From: CAYQXJ01 sp964421565
Lineage (GTDB): Bacteria > Planctomycetota > Brocadiia > SM23-32
Assembly (NCBI GenBank): GCA_964421565.1
Contig: CAYQXJ010000010.1
Coordinates: 62,001 to 126,000, forward strand
Direction: 5' to 3'
DNA length: 64,000 nucleotides
Part shown: one piece after another, positions 52,332 to 61,355 of the stretch
How positions within the stretch are numbered: the stretch's first letter is position 1
Layout: the number at the start of each line of letters is the position of its first letter
Position numbers and translations under genes: made by a program
Notes under the pieces: generated by a model
What the model saw: the letters and a program-made list of their open reading frames with translations, nothing else
Told to the model about the DNA's origin: nothing
Database searches by the model: none

Positions 52332-53285
52332 ATGATGGGGCTGCTGGTAAAGGGCGCGAAGCTTGTTCTTCTGGCAATCGTGCTGGTTGTTCCCCCGAGC
52401 GTATCTGGTGCGGATGACCCGCCGCATGCCCAACTGGTTGCGCCCGATGGCGTGCCCTATGATGGCGAGCAATCGCAGCGGCTGATGCAGGTGAAGGCCC
52501 TCTCGCCGAACTTGCTCCGCAACGGAGGCTTCGAACGAGGACGCTACTGGCCGGCCGGATGGCAGTTCACCGACGGGCTGACGACTTTCTGGGTTGCTGG
52601 CGGCACGGAGGGCGAACGTTGCGTGCGCATCTACACCGATGTCCTGGACGTGCAGTGGAAGCGCCATGAAGACGAAGTGCGCCGGGCCGTTGAGGCAGCG
52701 ATGCGCAAACACGGTGATCCGCAGAGCGCGCCGCAAGACCCTCGCCCCTCCCCGCCGGAGCGAGTGCCCACTCAGCCTCCGTTCTACGATACTGTGGCCG
52801 GCCTGCACGGTGTCCATTACCGCAGCGATTACGTGCCAGTGGCGCCTCGCGCCGTGTACCGTTTCAGCATTGATGCACGGTGCGAAGTCAATGGAGAACC
52901 GCATGAGCCGCGCGTGTTCATCAAAGGCTTCTTCGATCAGCAGGTGCAGACGCGTAACGGCGTGGAAACCGTCCGACGCAACGCGTACCGGGCGCCGATG
53001 ATACTGGACCCCTGCGACAAGCAATGGCGTCGCTATGCCCGCCTGTTCCATCCGTGGAGGTCCAACAGCACGTTGGCGGGAGAGCAACTGAGGGCCGAAC
53101 GATTGCAGGTTCAGATCTACGCATACTGGCGACCGGGTAACTACTACTTCGATAATGCGCGCCTGGAAATCGTCGACTGGGAAGAACCAGAGACCGCGAG
53201 GGACAAGGAGCCCCAGCGGCCGATGAGCGAAAGCAGACCCGAGGCGCCCCTCAGCAAGAGTGGTTTCCCCGTGCTGGACCCTTGA
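52332..53285 (+). CDS. Exported jelly-roll (CBM-like) protein
   Basis: A 317-residue exported protein. MMGLLVKGAKLVLLAIVLVVPPSVSGAD is a signal peptide. LLRNGGFERGRYWPAGWQF is the standard start of CBM4/9-like jelly-roll domains, and the C-terminal YYFDNARLEIVD is the typical last strand, so the whole chain after residue about 50 is probably one carbohydrate-binding-like domain with a proline-rich insertion (APQDPRPSPPERVPTQPP). ATG 52332 is preferred; GTG 52320 is possible. It lies within the exported block, 34 bases after the large coiled-coil protein. Confidence 0.75.
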   Translation: MMGLLVKGAKLVLLAIVLVVPPSVSGADDPPHAQLVAPDGVPYDGEQSQRLMQVKALSPNLLRNGGFERGRYWPAGWQFTDGLTTFWVAGGTEGERCVRIYTDVLDVQWKRHEDEVRRAVEAAMRKHGDPQSAPQDPRPSPPERVPTQPPFYDTVAGLHGVHYRSDYVPVAPRAVYRFSIDARCEVNGEPHEPRVFIKGFFDQQVQTRNGVETVRRNAYRAPMILDPCDKQWRRYARLFHPWRSNSTLAGEQLRAERLQVQIYAYWRPGNYYFDNARLEIVDWEEPETARDKEPQRPMSESRPEAPLSKSGFPVLDP

Positions 53286-53300
53286 GCGTATGGAACTCGG

Positions 53301-55415
53301 ATGTTCAGAACACGTCGACGCATGAGCATGACGGCCGGTCGCGTGCTGCGTCTGCTGGTTCTGCACGTCACCTGTGCCGCACTCGGGGCAATCTGCACCG
53401 GTGCGTGCGGGATGGCCGCTGCGCAGGAGCGGCCGACGTGGTGGGACGTCCGGTGGTCCTATCGCAAGCTTGTGAACGTCGAGCGTCGCGGGCCGAACCG
53501 CCTCTGGATTCATCTGCGTCGGGGCGCAGACAGTGGCGGAGGCGACCTGCGCGTTGTCGGACCGGAGGGCGAGGCCCTTCCCTTTGGCGTCATCCACAGC
53601 CGCCCGGAGGGCCGCTACCTGCTCTCGTTCCGGGCGGCATCCACAGAGGGCTTTCACGGTGTGTACTTCGGCAACTCAGCCGCCGGCGCGGTTGAGAACG
53701 GCGCGCCGAGCGAGGGACTGGTTCTGGAAACCCTTGCCATACCGCGGGGCGTGGGCGCGGGCGACTGGCAACAGGCGCGGCAAGCCATCGCCCGCGCGTC
53801 GGAAGTGTACGGCGCGGACTTCGTCCCCAACGTGTGGCATGCCCAGAACCCCTTCGGGCCTCAGGAGAACTACATTGCCATCTACCGCGGCTATCTGCGC
53901 TGTCCCCGGCAGGGGGAGTACGGTTTTGCAACTGTTAGCGACCACAGTTCGTTCCTGCTTGTGGAAGACGAGCTTGTGGCGAGCTGGCCAGGCCCACACA
54001 ACATCTGGCAGGGGCGGCGGGGAGAGCACAGCGGCCGCATCGTGCTGCCGCAGGGCCGACATCGCTTCACTTACATACACTTCGCTTTCGGCCAGGCTCG
54101 GCGGTGCGCGGCGGCCTGGATGCCACCCGGACAGGACTGGTGGCGCATTATCCCGCCCGGCGCGTTCGGCATGCCCGCCGAGGCTTCGGTCATCGAGTGC
54201 GAACAACTCGGGCACGCGCTGTGTGCCGACTTCGCCTGGTCGCCGGACTCCTACCTGGAAGTCGGCAAGGCTCAACTGGTGAAGCTTCGGTTCGAGTCCA
54301 CCAGCACGGCGACCGACAGCATCGTGGCAGACTACCGGTGGCAGTTCGGCGACGGGCAATCGGCGTCCGGATGGCGGGCTGAGCACGTGTACCTGACGCC
54401 CGGCCGGCGGTCTGTATCGCTCCAGGTTTCGACTCAGGACGGCAGGAGCGCGTCCTGCGCGAAGTCGATAGAAGTCGCGCCGATATGGGACGACCTCGAC
54501 TTCACCGACCAGAAGCAGCAGGAGGCTCTCGCCCTGGCCCGAGGATACGACCTGGAGCGGCTGCCGGACAGCGACCTGCTCGCGGCCTGGCGGTTCTTCC
54601 TCGACGCGGAGTCGGCAGAGGATGCGTTCGCGGCCGCTACGGCTCTCGACCGACGCCGCGACTCGTTCGGGCCGGATGACGTCCATGCGTTGGCGATGTA
54701 CCTGGCGCAGCGATATCGCGCACGCGGCAGCCCCGCGATGGCGGAGCAGTACCTGCGCGTAGCCGCCAACGCTGTGGGGGCGGACGATCGCCGGCGGTTT
54801 GACGCGCGACTGATGTTGGCCGACCTCTGGTTGCGCGAAATGGGGCGTGCCGCCGAGGCACGGCAGGAGTATGAGCGCATACGGCAGGAGTTGGCAAACG
54901 CCGACGCTGAACAGCGCAGAAGAGCGCTGGTCGGCATCGGCGACGCATGGCGTCGGCAGGGCAATGATGCTGAGGCACGCGAGGCATATGCCACGGCCGA
55001 GGCGAAGGGCGGGTTCGCTCCGGCCGGCCCGCGTTATCTGCTGCGGTCTGCTGCGCTACAGCAGGCTGAAAGCCATCTGAACAGCGGCGAGGCGGACCTG
55101 GCTGAGGAACGACTTGACGATCTGACGTGGTGGTTCCCCACGCTTTGGCTGAGCGGCCACGTGCTGCGCCTGCGCGCAGAGATTGAGCTCATTCGCGGTG
55201 ACTTCCGGGCAGCCCGGCGAGAGGCCGAGAGCGCAATCGCCGTCGTCCGCGACGCGAACCACCGGCCTTCTCTTCATGCCCTCGCCGCAGAGGCCTGCAT
55301 GGAGCTGGGCTTACTGGAGGAAGCTGCGCAACACTACCGCGCCGTGCTCGAGGACTTTCCCGAGGCCCCGGAGGTTCTGGAAGCAGAAGCGGCACTGCGC
55401 CGATTGGGAAGGTAG
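53301..55415 (+). CDS. Exported modular protein: DUF2341, PA14, PKD and TPR repeats
   Basis: A 704-residue exported protein. A signal region (VLRLLVLHVTCAALGAICTGACGMAAAQ) is followed by a DUF2341-like domain (WWDVRWSYRKLVNVE), a PA14-like domain (YLRCPRQGEYGFATVSDH to about residue 290), a PKD domain (ADYRWQFGDGQSASGW to about 395) and TPR-type repeats from about 470 to the end (FDARLMLADLWLREMGRAAE; HALAAEACMELGLLEEAAQH). PA14 and PKD often mediate carbohydrate or protein contacts outside the cell, while TPRs make scaffolds. The mix in one chain is unusual. It ends 12 bases from the convergent polyferredoxin gene. Confidence 0.82.
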   Translation: MFRTRRRMSMTAGRVLRLLVLHVTCAALGAICTGACGMAAAQERPTWWDVRWSYRKLVNVERRGPNRLWIHLRRGADSGGGDLRVVGPEGEALPFGVIHSRPEGRYLLSFRAASTEGFHGVYFGNSAAGAVENGAPSEGLVLETLAIPRGVGAGDWQQARQAIARASEVYGADFVPNVWHAQNPFGPQENYIAIYRGYLRCPRQGEYGFATVSDHSSFLLVEDELVASWPGPHNIWQGRRGEHSGRIVLPQGRHRFTYIHFAFGQARRCAAAWMPPGQDWWRIIPPGAFGMPAEASVIECEQLGHALCADFAWSPDSYLEVGKAQLVKLRFESTSTATDSIVADYRWQFGDGQSASGWRAEHVYLTPGRRSVSLQVSTQDGRSASCAKSIEVAPIWDDLDFTDQKQQEALALARGYDLERLPDSDLLAAWRFFLDAESAEDAFAAATALDRRRDSFGPDDVHALAMYLAQRYRARGSPAMAEQYLRVAANAVGADDRRRFDARLMLADLWLREMGRAAEARQEYERIRQELANADAEQRRRALVGIGDAWRRQGNDAEAREAYATAEAKGGFAPAGPRYLLRSAALQQAESHLNSGEADLAEERLDDLTWWFPTLWLSGHVLRLRAEIELIRGDFRAARREAESAIAVVRDANHRPSLHALAAEACMELGLLEEAAQHYRAVLEDFPEAPEVLEAEAALRRLGR

Positions 55416-55427
55416 CTCGTGACCCCG

Positions 55428-57935
55428 CTACTGCAGCGCCATCCCGACCAGTTCCTCGCCTACCTCAACCGTGGGCACTGACGCGCTGTAGGCCAGATGG
55501 GCCTTTGTGTAGCCGAAGACGCTGTATTTCCTCTCCGCTTCCTTGAACGCGGCGTATGGCGTTTCTCTTACCTGTTCCTGTCCCCACTCCGCGTGCAACT
55601 CTGCCAGGCGCTGGGCCCCCTCCTGTGCCGCTCGGGCGTTCTTATAGCCCACCAGCAGCAAAGCGCTCCCTCCTTCCTGCCGGCCGAGGTCGTAAGCCCC
55701 GTACGCGGCCTCGGCGCCGCCCGAAATGCCGAACGTGCCCTCCGGGATGTAGTTGGCGCCGAGGTCCAGGTTCCAGAGTGGCTTTTCGTCTCGCATGTAG
55801 AGCACGCTCTGCACGAGCAGGCCTTCGCGCGGGAGCCGTCGGCAGACCTCCGGCGGGGGGGTCGACTCGGCGTCGAGTGCCTCGAACACTCGCCGGCCCA
55901 GGTCTCGCGTGAGTTCGGGCGCGGTCTCGCCGAGGTCGACTACCCGCAGAGCGAATCGGCCTTTCCACGCCCAGAGCGATCCCCCCAACGTGCTTGCCGC
56001 GTCCGCGGGAGACAGGGATATCGGTTCGCCCTGCCGGTCCTTACTGAACGCGCCGAACGCTCCGTCGCTGTCTTTGAACTCCCACAAATCGACCTGTACC
56101 TGGTTCGCGCCGTCGGTGTAGGTTGCCGCTGTGACGCACACGAAGTCGAACGGCCGGTACATCTCCCCCTCGCCGTTAATGTAGTCCCACAGCTCGCCCA
56201 TTCCCTCGTAAGTCTCTTTGGTGCCGCTCAGGCGAAGGCGGTCGGTAGTCGCCGGTAGTGCCAGGGCGGTTGCCGGCGCTGCTGTCGGAGTCGTCTGTGG
56301 CGCCGGAATGGGACGGAAGCCGCCGCTCACCCGTATGGCCGCTTCTCCCACCAGCGGACACATCGATTCGCAGAAGCCGCATCCCACGCAACGGTCCTCG
56401 ATAACGTAGGGCATACGTAGTTCCTGGCGTCCGGCGGTGTCCCCACGTGCACGAGCTCGACCTGTGAGACCCTCTTCGCCGACGTACTCGTAGCGGAAGT
56501 GGATGGCTTTGCCCGGCACAGGGCAGACTTCCTCGCAGACGCCGCAGTTGTGCTCGTCGGCAACCCAGCCTTCCTCGTGACGCCTTTGCCATCCGCGCCA
56601 CGGGATGCACCGGGTCGTATCCACGTAGGCGAGGCCCATAGCTGCGCTGTGCTTCTCCTCGAGAGTGAAACGAGGGATTGCCCCGCTGGGACAGGCGCGA
56701 CCGCAGGAGTCGCATTCGTAGATGCAGTAGCCAAGGCGTGGGACGAGCCGCGGCGTCCAGAGCCCCTCAATGCCCGCCTGAAGGCCTGCCGGCTGTATCA
56801 CGTGCGTGGGGCACGCGCGCATGCATTGCCCACAACGGAGGCATTTGTCGAGGAATGCGGCCAGGTCAGCTCCGGCCAGCGGCGGTCGGATGAGCGGGTC
56901 GTCCTTGGCCAGCTCACTCGACGGTTTGATGTTGTAGAGCGGATAGGCGGCCAGCCCTGCGGCGACGGCCGTCAGCGCACCGCGACGTGTAAGGTCGACC
57001 TCCTCGGCCTGTTCGTACGGCGTCCTGGCGAAGAAGCGGACGGCGTCCGTGGGGCAGACTGGCTGGCACGCCAGGCACAGTATGCACTCGTCGTTGAGGG
57101 TGCGATGTCCGTCCGGAGAGATGCAGCCCATCGGGCAGGCGTCAGCGCAACGGCCACACTCGATGCAGGCATCTGATGCCGTGCGCTTATCGATTGCCCA
57201 CTTGCCTGCCAGAGCGTAGAGGGCGCCCAGCGGACAGAGATAGCGGCACCAAAAGCGCCGACGGATCAGGCCGAGCAGCAGCAGGCCGAGCAACACGGCG
57301 AGGGTCGCCGTGTGGAGCGCAAACACCGACGGTGTCTCGTTCACCATTGCAGCGTTGAGGCCGCGAGCGGCGCCGGTCAGCCCGAAGGACTGCAGCAGGC
57401 GGGCCAGGCCCTGGCTGGCGTATGCGTGCACGACCAGGACGTAGCTGCGCACGGCGATGCTGAGCGGGTCGAACAACCCGAACGCCGCCACCCCGACGAA
57501 GGCGGCGGCGAGGCAGCCCACCAGCAGGTAGTACTTTGCTCGTCGGGCAGGCCGGTGCTCGAAGTCAATGCCTGCCTCCTGCAGCGCTTTGCGTTGTTGC
57601 GACGCACGCCGCGACCTGCCCTCAGCGGCAGCGATGACGCCGTCGCCGATCTCGAGGGTAGTACCCAGCGGGCAGAACCAGCCGCAGAAGTATCGGCCCA
57701 GTAGCAGGGCGCCGCCAAGCAGCACCAGCGCCGGCCAGAAGGCGCCGATCAGCTCCCATGCCGACACGGACGCGCCAAGCCCCGCGAACGGGCTGAGTCG
57801 CATCCAGCCGTCGGCCCGCCGGTCGGGCACGGCGAATGAAGGCATGGCAACTATGAACGCCAGGAAGGCAACGAAGGCCAGTCCCTGAACGATGCGACGC
57901 ACGCGCCACGGCCACCGTCTGCGCTCCTTTGTCAA
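55428..57935 (-). CDS. Membrane polyferredoxin (NapH/NosR-type) fused to ferredoxin and DUF6599-like domains
   Basis: An 835-residue membrane protein. The N half (about 1-250) has membrane helices with NapH/NosR-type cysteine motifs YFCGWFCPLG and WCRYLCPLGA. Two classic ferredoxin clusters follow (CIECGRCADACPMGC, CILCLACQPVCP). At about 316, DLTRRGALTAVAAG looks like an internal twin-arginine motif, after which come CLRCGQCMRACP, CDSCGRACPSG, CGVCEEVCPVPG and CVGCGFCESMCPLVG, as in NapG. The last 240 residues (from MGELWDYINGEGEMYR) resemble DUF6599. It probably carries electrons across the membrane. TTG 57935 is the start. Confidence 0.82.
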   Translation of the reverse strand: MTKERRRWPWRVRRIVQGLAFVAFLAFIVAMPSFAVPDRRADGWMRLSPFAGLGASVSAWELIGAFWPALVLLGGALLLGRYFCGWFCPLGTTLEIGDGVIAAAEGRSRRASQQRKALQEAGIDFEHRPARRAKYYLLVGCLAAAFVGVAAFGLFDPLSIAVRSYVLVVHAYASQGLARLLQSFGLTGAARGLNAAMVNETPSVFALHTATLAVLLGLLLLGLIRRRFWCRYLCPLGALYALAGKWAIDKRTASDACIECGRCADACPMGCISPDGHRTLNDECILCLACQPVCPTDAVRFFARTPYEQAEEVDLTRRGALTAVAAGLAAYPLYNIKPSSELAKDDPLIRPPLAGADLAAFLDKCLRCGQCMRACPTHVIQPAGLQAGIEGLWTPRLVPRLGYCIYECDSCGRACPSGAIPRFTLEEKHSAAMGLAYVDTTRCIPWRGWQRRHEEGWVADEHNCGVCEEVCPVPGKAIHFRYEYVGEEGLTGRARARGDTAGRQELRMPYVIEDRCVGCGFCESMCPLVGEAAIRVSGGFRPIPAPQTTPTAAPATALALPATTDRLRLSGTKETYEGMGELWDYINGEGEMYRPFDFVCVTAATYTDGANQVQVDLWEFKDSDGAFGAFSKDRQGEPISLSPADAASTLGGSLWAWKGRFALRVVDLGETAPELTRDLGRRVFEALDAESTPPPEVCRRLPREGLLVQSVLYMRDEKPLWNLDLGANYIPEGTFGISGGAEAAYGAYDLGRQEGGSALLLVGYKNARAAQEGAQRLAELHAEWGQEQVRETPYAAFKEAERKYSVFGYTKAHLAYSASVPTVEVGEELVGMALQ

Positions 57936-58035
57936 CTGCTCGGCCCCCCGTGAGTAGAGCTATCATCCCATCAAATGTAACGCAGCCGTGTGTCCGGTGC
58001 AATCGGGCGGCACACGTCACGCGACCCCGTTCGCT

Positions 58036-58064
58036 TTTACATGACTGGCCGTCTTGGCTACACT
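58036..58064 (+). promoter_or_regulatory. Promoter of the ABC exporter operon
   Basis: TTTACA (58036-58041) and TACACT (58059-58064) are separated by 17 bp; the -10 box is 27 bases upstream of the start at 58091, so the leader is very short. Confidence 0.7.
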
Positions 58065-58090
58065 ACTGCTCTCTCTGCTCGGACACAATC

Positions 58091-58999
58091 ATGGCGCAGG
58101 ACGCACTGATCGTTGAGCACGTAAGCAAGCGATTCGGCGACGTGAACGCCGTCGATTCACTCACGGTACGGGTGCCCCGGGGGTGCATCTACGGCTTCCT
58201 GGGTCCGAACGGCGCGGGCAAGACGACGACACTGCGGATGGTTATGGATATCATTCGTCCGGATGCTGGCGCCATTCGCGTGCTGGGACGCGACTCCGTA
58301 AGGCAGGCCAAAGACCGCGTGGGCTACATGCCGGAGGAACGCGGCCTGTACGAAGAAATGTCCGTCGCCGAAGTTCTTGACCTCCTCGGGCGGCTGAAAG
58401 GGCTGAGCATCGCCGAGGTGACCGCCGCGCGGCAGGAGTGGCTCAGCATCGTGGGACTGACCGCGTGGGCAGACCGCAAGGTGCAGGACCTTTCGCGTGG
58501 GATGCGCCAGCGGCTCCAATTCGTGGCCGCGATTCTTCACCGCCCTGAGCTGGCCATTCTGGACGAGCCGTTCAGCGGCCTCGACCCGGTGAATCTCGAC
58601 CTGATCAAGGGCTGTGTGTCCCGCTTGTGCGAGGAAGGCACCACCATCGTGCTGTCGACCCACATGATGGAGCAGGCCGAGAGCCTCTGCGACTACATAC
58701 TGCTGATCAACAATGGGCGCAAGCTGCTGGATGGGACACTCGACGAGATCCGCCAGGGCGAGGGGGCCGAAACGCTTATGGTCAGGGTAGAGGAAGATGG
58801 AGCGGCGCTCGCCGGACTGCCGGGGGTGCAGGAGGTGCGACCAGCCGGGCTCGAGTATGAACTGCTGCTTAAGGAAAGTACCGATCCGCAGATCGTGTTG
58901 CGTGAACTGGTCGGGCGAACGCGCGTGCGCTCTTTCCGCCTCAAGGAGCCTTCGCTCCACGAGGTCTTCGTCAGCGCAGTGAGGCACCGCGATGAGTAG
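58091..58999 (+). CDS. ABC exporter ATP-binding protein (NatA-like)
   Basis: A 302-residue ATPase of an ABC-2 type exporter. Walker A GPNGAGKTTT, signature LSRGMRQRLQ, Walker B LAILDEPFSGLDP and the H-loop STHMMEQAE are all present. The C-terminal about 75 residues resemble the NatA/CcmA-type extension. Starts ATG 58091 and overlaps the permease gene by 8 bases. NatA-type systems export sodium ions or small molecules; the substrate here is not shown. Confidence 0.94.
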   Translation: MAQDALIVEHVSKRFGDVNAVDSLTVRVPRGCIYGFLGPNGAGKTTTLRMVMDIIRPDAGAIRVLGRDSVRQAKDRVGYMPEERGLYEEMSVAEVLDLLGRLKGLSIAEVTAARQEWLSIVGLTAWADRKVQDLSRGMRQRLQFVAAILHRPELAILDEPFSGLDPVNLDLIKGCVSRLCEEGTTIVLSTHMMEQAESLCDYILLINNGRKLLDGTLDEIRQGEGAETLMVRVEEDGAALAGLPGVQEVRPAGLEYELLLKESTDPQIVLRELVGRTRVRSFRLKEPSLHEVFVSAVRHRDE

Positions 59000-60269
59000 A
59001 TTGTTTCTGATCGCCCGGCGGGAATTCATCAGCACACTCAAGTCGCGCCTTTTCCTGCTCGGATTGCTCTTCCCCGTGGTGGTCGTGGTCGCCGGCATGT
59101 TGGTGGGGGGCATAGCCATGCGCCAGGTCGGCCGGCAGGACGGGCAGAGAGTGCTGACACAAGGTGAGTGGGTGCTCGCAGTGCACGATCCGAGCGGCCG
59201 CCTCCTGGACGACCTGCAGCGTCTGGCCGTTGCTGACGCCGCAGAGGGGGGAACTGCCGAGCTGACAATCCGCGAAGTCACGCCCGTGGATAGCGCGGAG
59301 CAGGAAGCCATCCGAGAGGGCGTCGCACAGGGGAGGCTGGACGCGTTCCTTGTGGTTGACCGTCAGGCAGCCGCCGGCCGGGTCTCACGGGTGTATGCTT
59401 ACTCGGACGAGCAGCTCTGGCACGCGGTGCGAGACCTGCTGATGCGCGCAGTGGCCGCGCGACGGCTGCGGGATGCCGGACTCACGGTGACCGACATTGA
59501 GCAAGTGCTTGAGTCTGTTCCCCTTGCTCTTGAGTCGCCCGTTGAGGGAACGCAGGCGATGAGTTCAGGGCAGCGCGAAATACAGCGAGCTGTAGGCATG
59601 GGTTCTGCCTTCTTCTTCATGTTTCTGATGTTCATGGGGCTCTTCGGCATCAGCCAACACCTGCTGACGGGGTTAATCGAGGAGAAGAGCTCGCGAGTCA
59701 TCGAGGTGCTGCTCTCCGCCGTTAGCCCGTTTGAGCTGATGGCGGGCAAGGTACTGGGCCTAGGCGGTGCAGGATTGGTAGGCATGGCCCTGGCCGCCGC
59801 GATGATCCTGGGTACCGCTGCTACGCAGGGACTGTTGGAGGCCGTGCGCCCTGCGGCAGTGCTGCTGTTCATTGCCTACTACGTCCTGGGATTCCTGCTG
59901 GCTGGTTCGATGTACGCCGCTCTGGGGGCCGCCTGCACGAAGGCCCGCGATGCCCGCTCTCTGATGATGCCGGTGACGATGGTATTCATCGTGCCCTTGA
60001 TGACGTGGACACACATTGTGGCACATCCGCACGGGAAGCTGGCGCTGGTCTTCTCGTACTTCCCGCTGACCACGCCCGTAGTCATGGTGCTGCGGCTCGT
60101 TGCCTCGCCGCGAATCTCCTGGTGGGAAGTAGTTGCGTCGCTACTTCTGTTGGCGGCGTGCGTCCCGGCAGCCATGTGGGCCGCTGCACGCATCTTCCGC
60201 ACGGGGATACTGATGTACGGCAAGCCGCCACGTCTGCACGAGATGATGCGCTGGATACGCTCCGGCTAA
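58992..60269 (+). CDS. ABC-2 type exporter permease (NatB-like)
   Basis: A 425-residue permease. An N-terminal membrane helix (LFLLGLLFPVVVVVAGMLVGG) is followed by a soluble extracytoplasmic domain (about 50-200) and five or six C-terminal helices. LLTGLIEEKSSRVIEVLLSA and FELMAGKVLGLGGAGLVGM are the conserved ABC-2/NatB stretches. It partners the ATPase encoded by the overlapping upstream gene. Substrate unknown. Confidence 0.92.
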   Translation: MSRLFLIARREFISTLKSRLFLLGLLFPVVVVVAGMLVGGIAMRQVGRQDGQRVLTQGEWVLAVHDPSGRLLDDLQRLAVADAAEGGTAELTIREVTPVDSAEQEAIREGVAQGRLDAFLVVDRQAAAGRVSRVYAYSDEQLWHAVRDLLMRAVAARRLRDAGLTVTDIEQVLESVPLALESPVEGTQAMSSGQREIQRAVGMGSAFFFMFLMFMGLFGISQHLLTGLIEEKSSRVIEVLLSAVSPFELMAGKVLGLGGAGLVGMALAAAMILGTAATQGLLEAVRPAAVLLFIAYYVLGFLLAGSMYAALGAACTKARDARSLMMPVTMVFIVPLMTWTHIVAHPHGKLALVFSYFPLTTPVVMVLRLVASPRISWWEVVASLLLLAACVPAAMWAAARIFRTGILMYGKPPRLHEMMRWIRSG

Positions 60270-60382
60270 TCGTTCGGCAATCCCGGGCCGAAGCCCTGGT
60301 GGCGGTGCCAAAAGGTCTGTAGAATCGAAAAGCAGCGGTCCTGCCAGCTTGCTTGAACCGCCAGCTAACGGGAGGGCATACC

Positions 60383-61315
60383 ATGCCGATGCGCGTTCTT
60401 GTCACCGGTGCCGCGGGGCGCCTCGGCTCCGAAGTGGTCAAGGTCCTTTGGGACGCAGGTCTTGAGGTCCGTGCGCTCGACATCCAATACCGAGGCGATT
60501 TGCCCGTGCCCGTGCAGATGGCGGACCTGCGGGAGCACCTGTCCGTCTATGGGCACCTGGACGGTTGCCAGGCGCTCGTGCACCTGGGCAATCACCCCCA
60601 TGCCTACGCCGCGCCATCGCCACAGCAGCTCTACCGCGAGAATGTGGCGATGAACATGCATGCGTTTCAAGCGGCCGTCGACGTCGGGGCTAAGAAGCTC
60701 ATCTACGCCAGCAGTGTGCAGGCGATCTGCGGCACCCGCAGCGGCGAGGAGGACAAAGCGAGGCCGAGCTGCCTGCCCTACCTGCCACTTGACGGGGATG
60801 TGCCCGCCTGCCCCGGGAACGCATACGCTCTGAGTAAGGAAGCCGGCGAGCGGCAACTGCGCTATTTCGCCCGGCTCGAGCCGGAGTTGTCATGCACGAG
60901 CATTCGCTTCCCCTTCCTGATGCGTAGGCAATGGATGCAGTACGTGCGCAGCAGCCGTCAAATGCGTCACCTGGGCAACCTCGATGAAGGGTTCAGTTAC
61001 CTGTGGACTGGCGACGCCGCTTCGCTCGTTCTCGCCGTGCTGGAACGCCAGCCGCCCGGCTATCACCAGCTCTTTCCCGCCGCGCCCGAGCCGTACCTTG
61101 GCATGCCGATACCGGAGATCGTCCAGCAGTACTACCCCGACGTGCCGTGCAAGGTGCCGCCCGAGCGGATGGAAAGCCTGGTGGACATAACCGGTTTGAA
61201 GGAAGCGCTGGGCTGGGAGCCGCAAGGAGGGAGCCTGTTCAACGAGGAGGCAGCGGAGGAGGGCGACGTCCGCAAGGCTGAGGAGACAGAAGGCGGGCTC
61301 CGCTTGCATCCTTAA
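60383..61315 (+). CDS. NAD-dependent epimerase/dehydratase family protein
   Basis: A 310-residue extended short-chain dehydrogenase. The cofactor motif TGAAGRLGSEV is at the N terminus, and the catalytic Tyr-x-x-x-Lys is in AYALSKEAGE (about residues 147-151), with YASSVQAI providing the Ser side. Sugar nucleotides are common substrates but the exact one cannot be read here. GGAGGG lies before ATG 60383. It follows the exporter genes and faces the convergent PLP enzyme. Confidence 0.88.
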   Translation: MPMRVLVTGAAGRLGSEVVKVLWDAGLEVRALDIQYRGDLPVPVQMADLREHLSVYGHLDGCQALVHLGNHPHAYAAPSPQQLYRENVAMNMHAFQAAVDVGAKKLIYASSVQAICGTRSGEEDKARPSCLPYLPLDGDVPACPGNAYALSKEAGERQLRYFARLEPELSCTSIRFPFLMRRQWMQYVRSSRQMRHLGNLDEGFSYLWTGDAASLVLAVLERQPPGYHQLFPAAPEPYLGMPIPEIVQQYYPDVPCKVPPERMESLVDITGLKEALGWEPQGGSLFNEEAAEEGDVRKAEETEGGLRLHP

Positions 61316-61331
61316 GGGGGCAGCCTACCAA

Positions 61332-61355
61332 TGCAAGGCCGTCTGCAAGGCCGTC
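61332..61355 (+). repeat. 12-bp perfect tandem duplication
   Basis: TGCAAGGCCGTC occurs twice in tandem (61332-61343 and 61344-61355) at the junction of two convergent genes, overlapping the stop codon of the PLP enzyme. Probably a slippage duplication without function. Confidence 0.7.
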
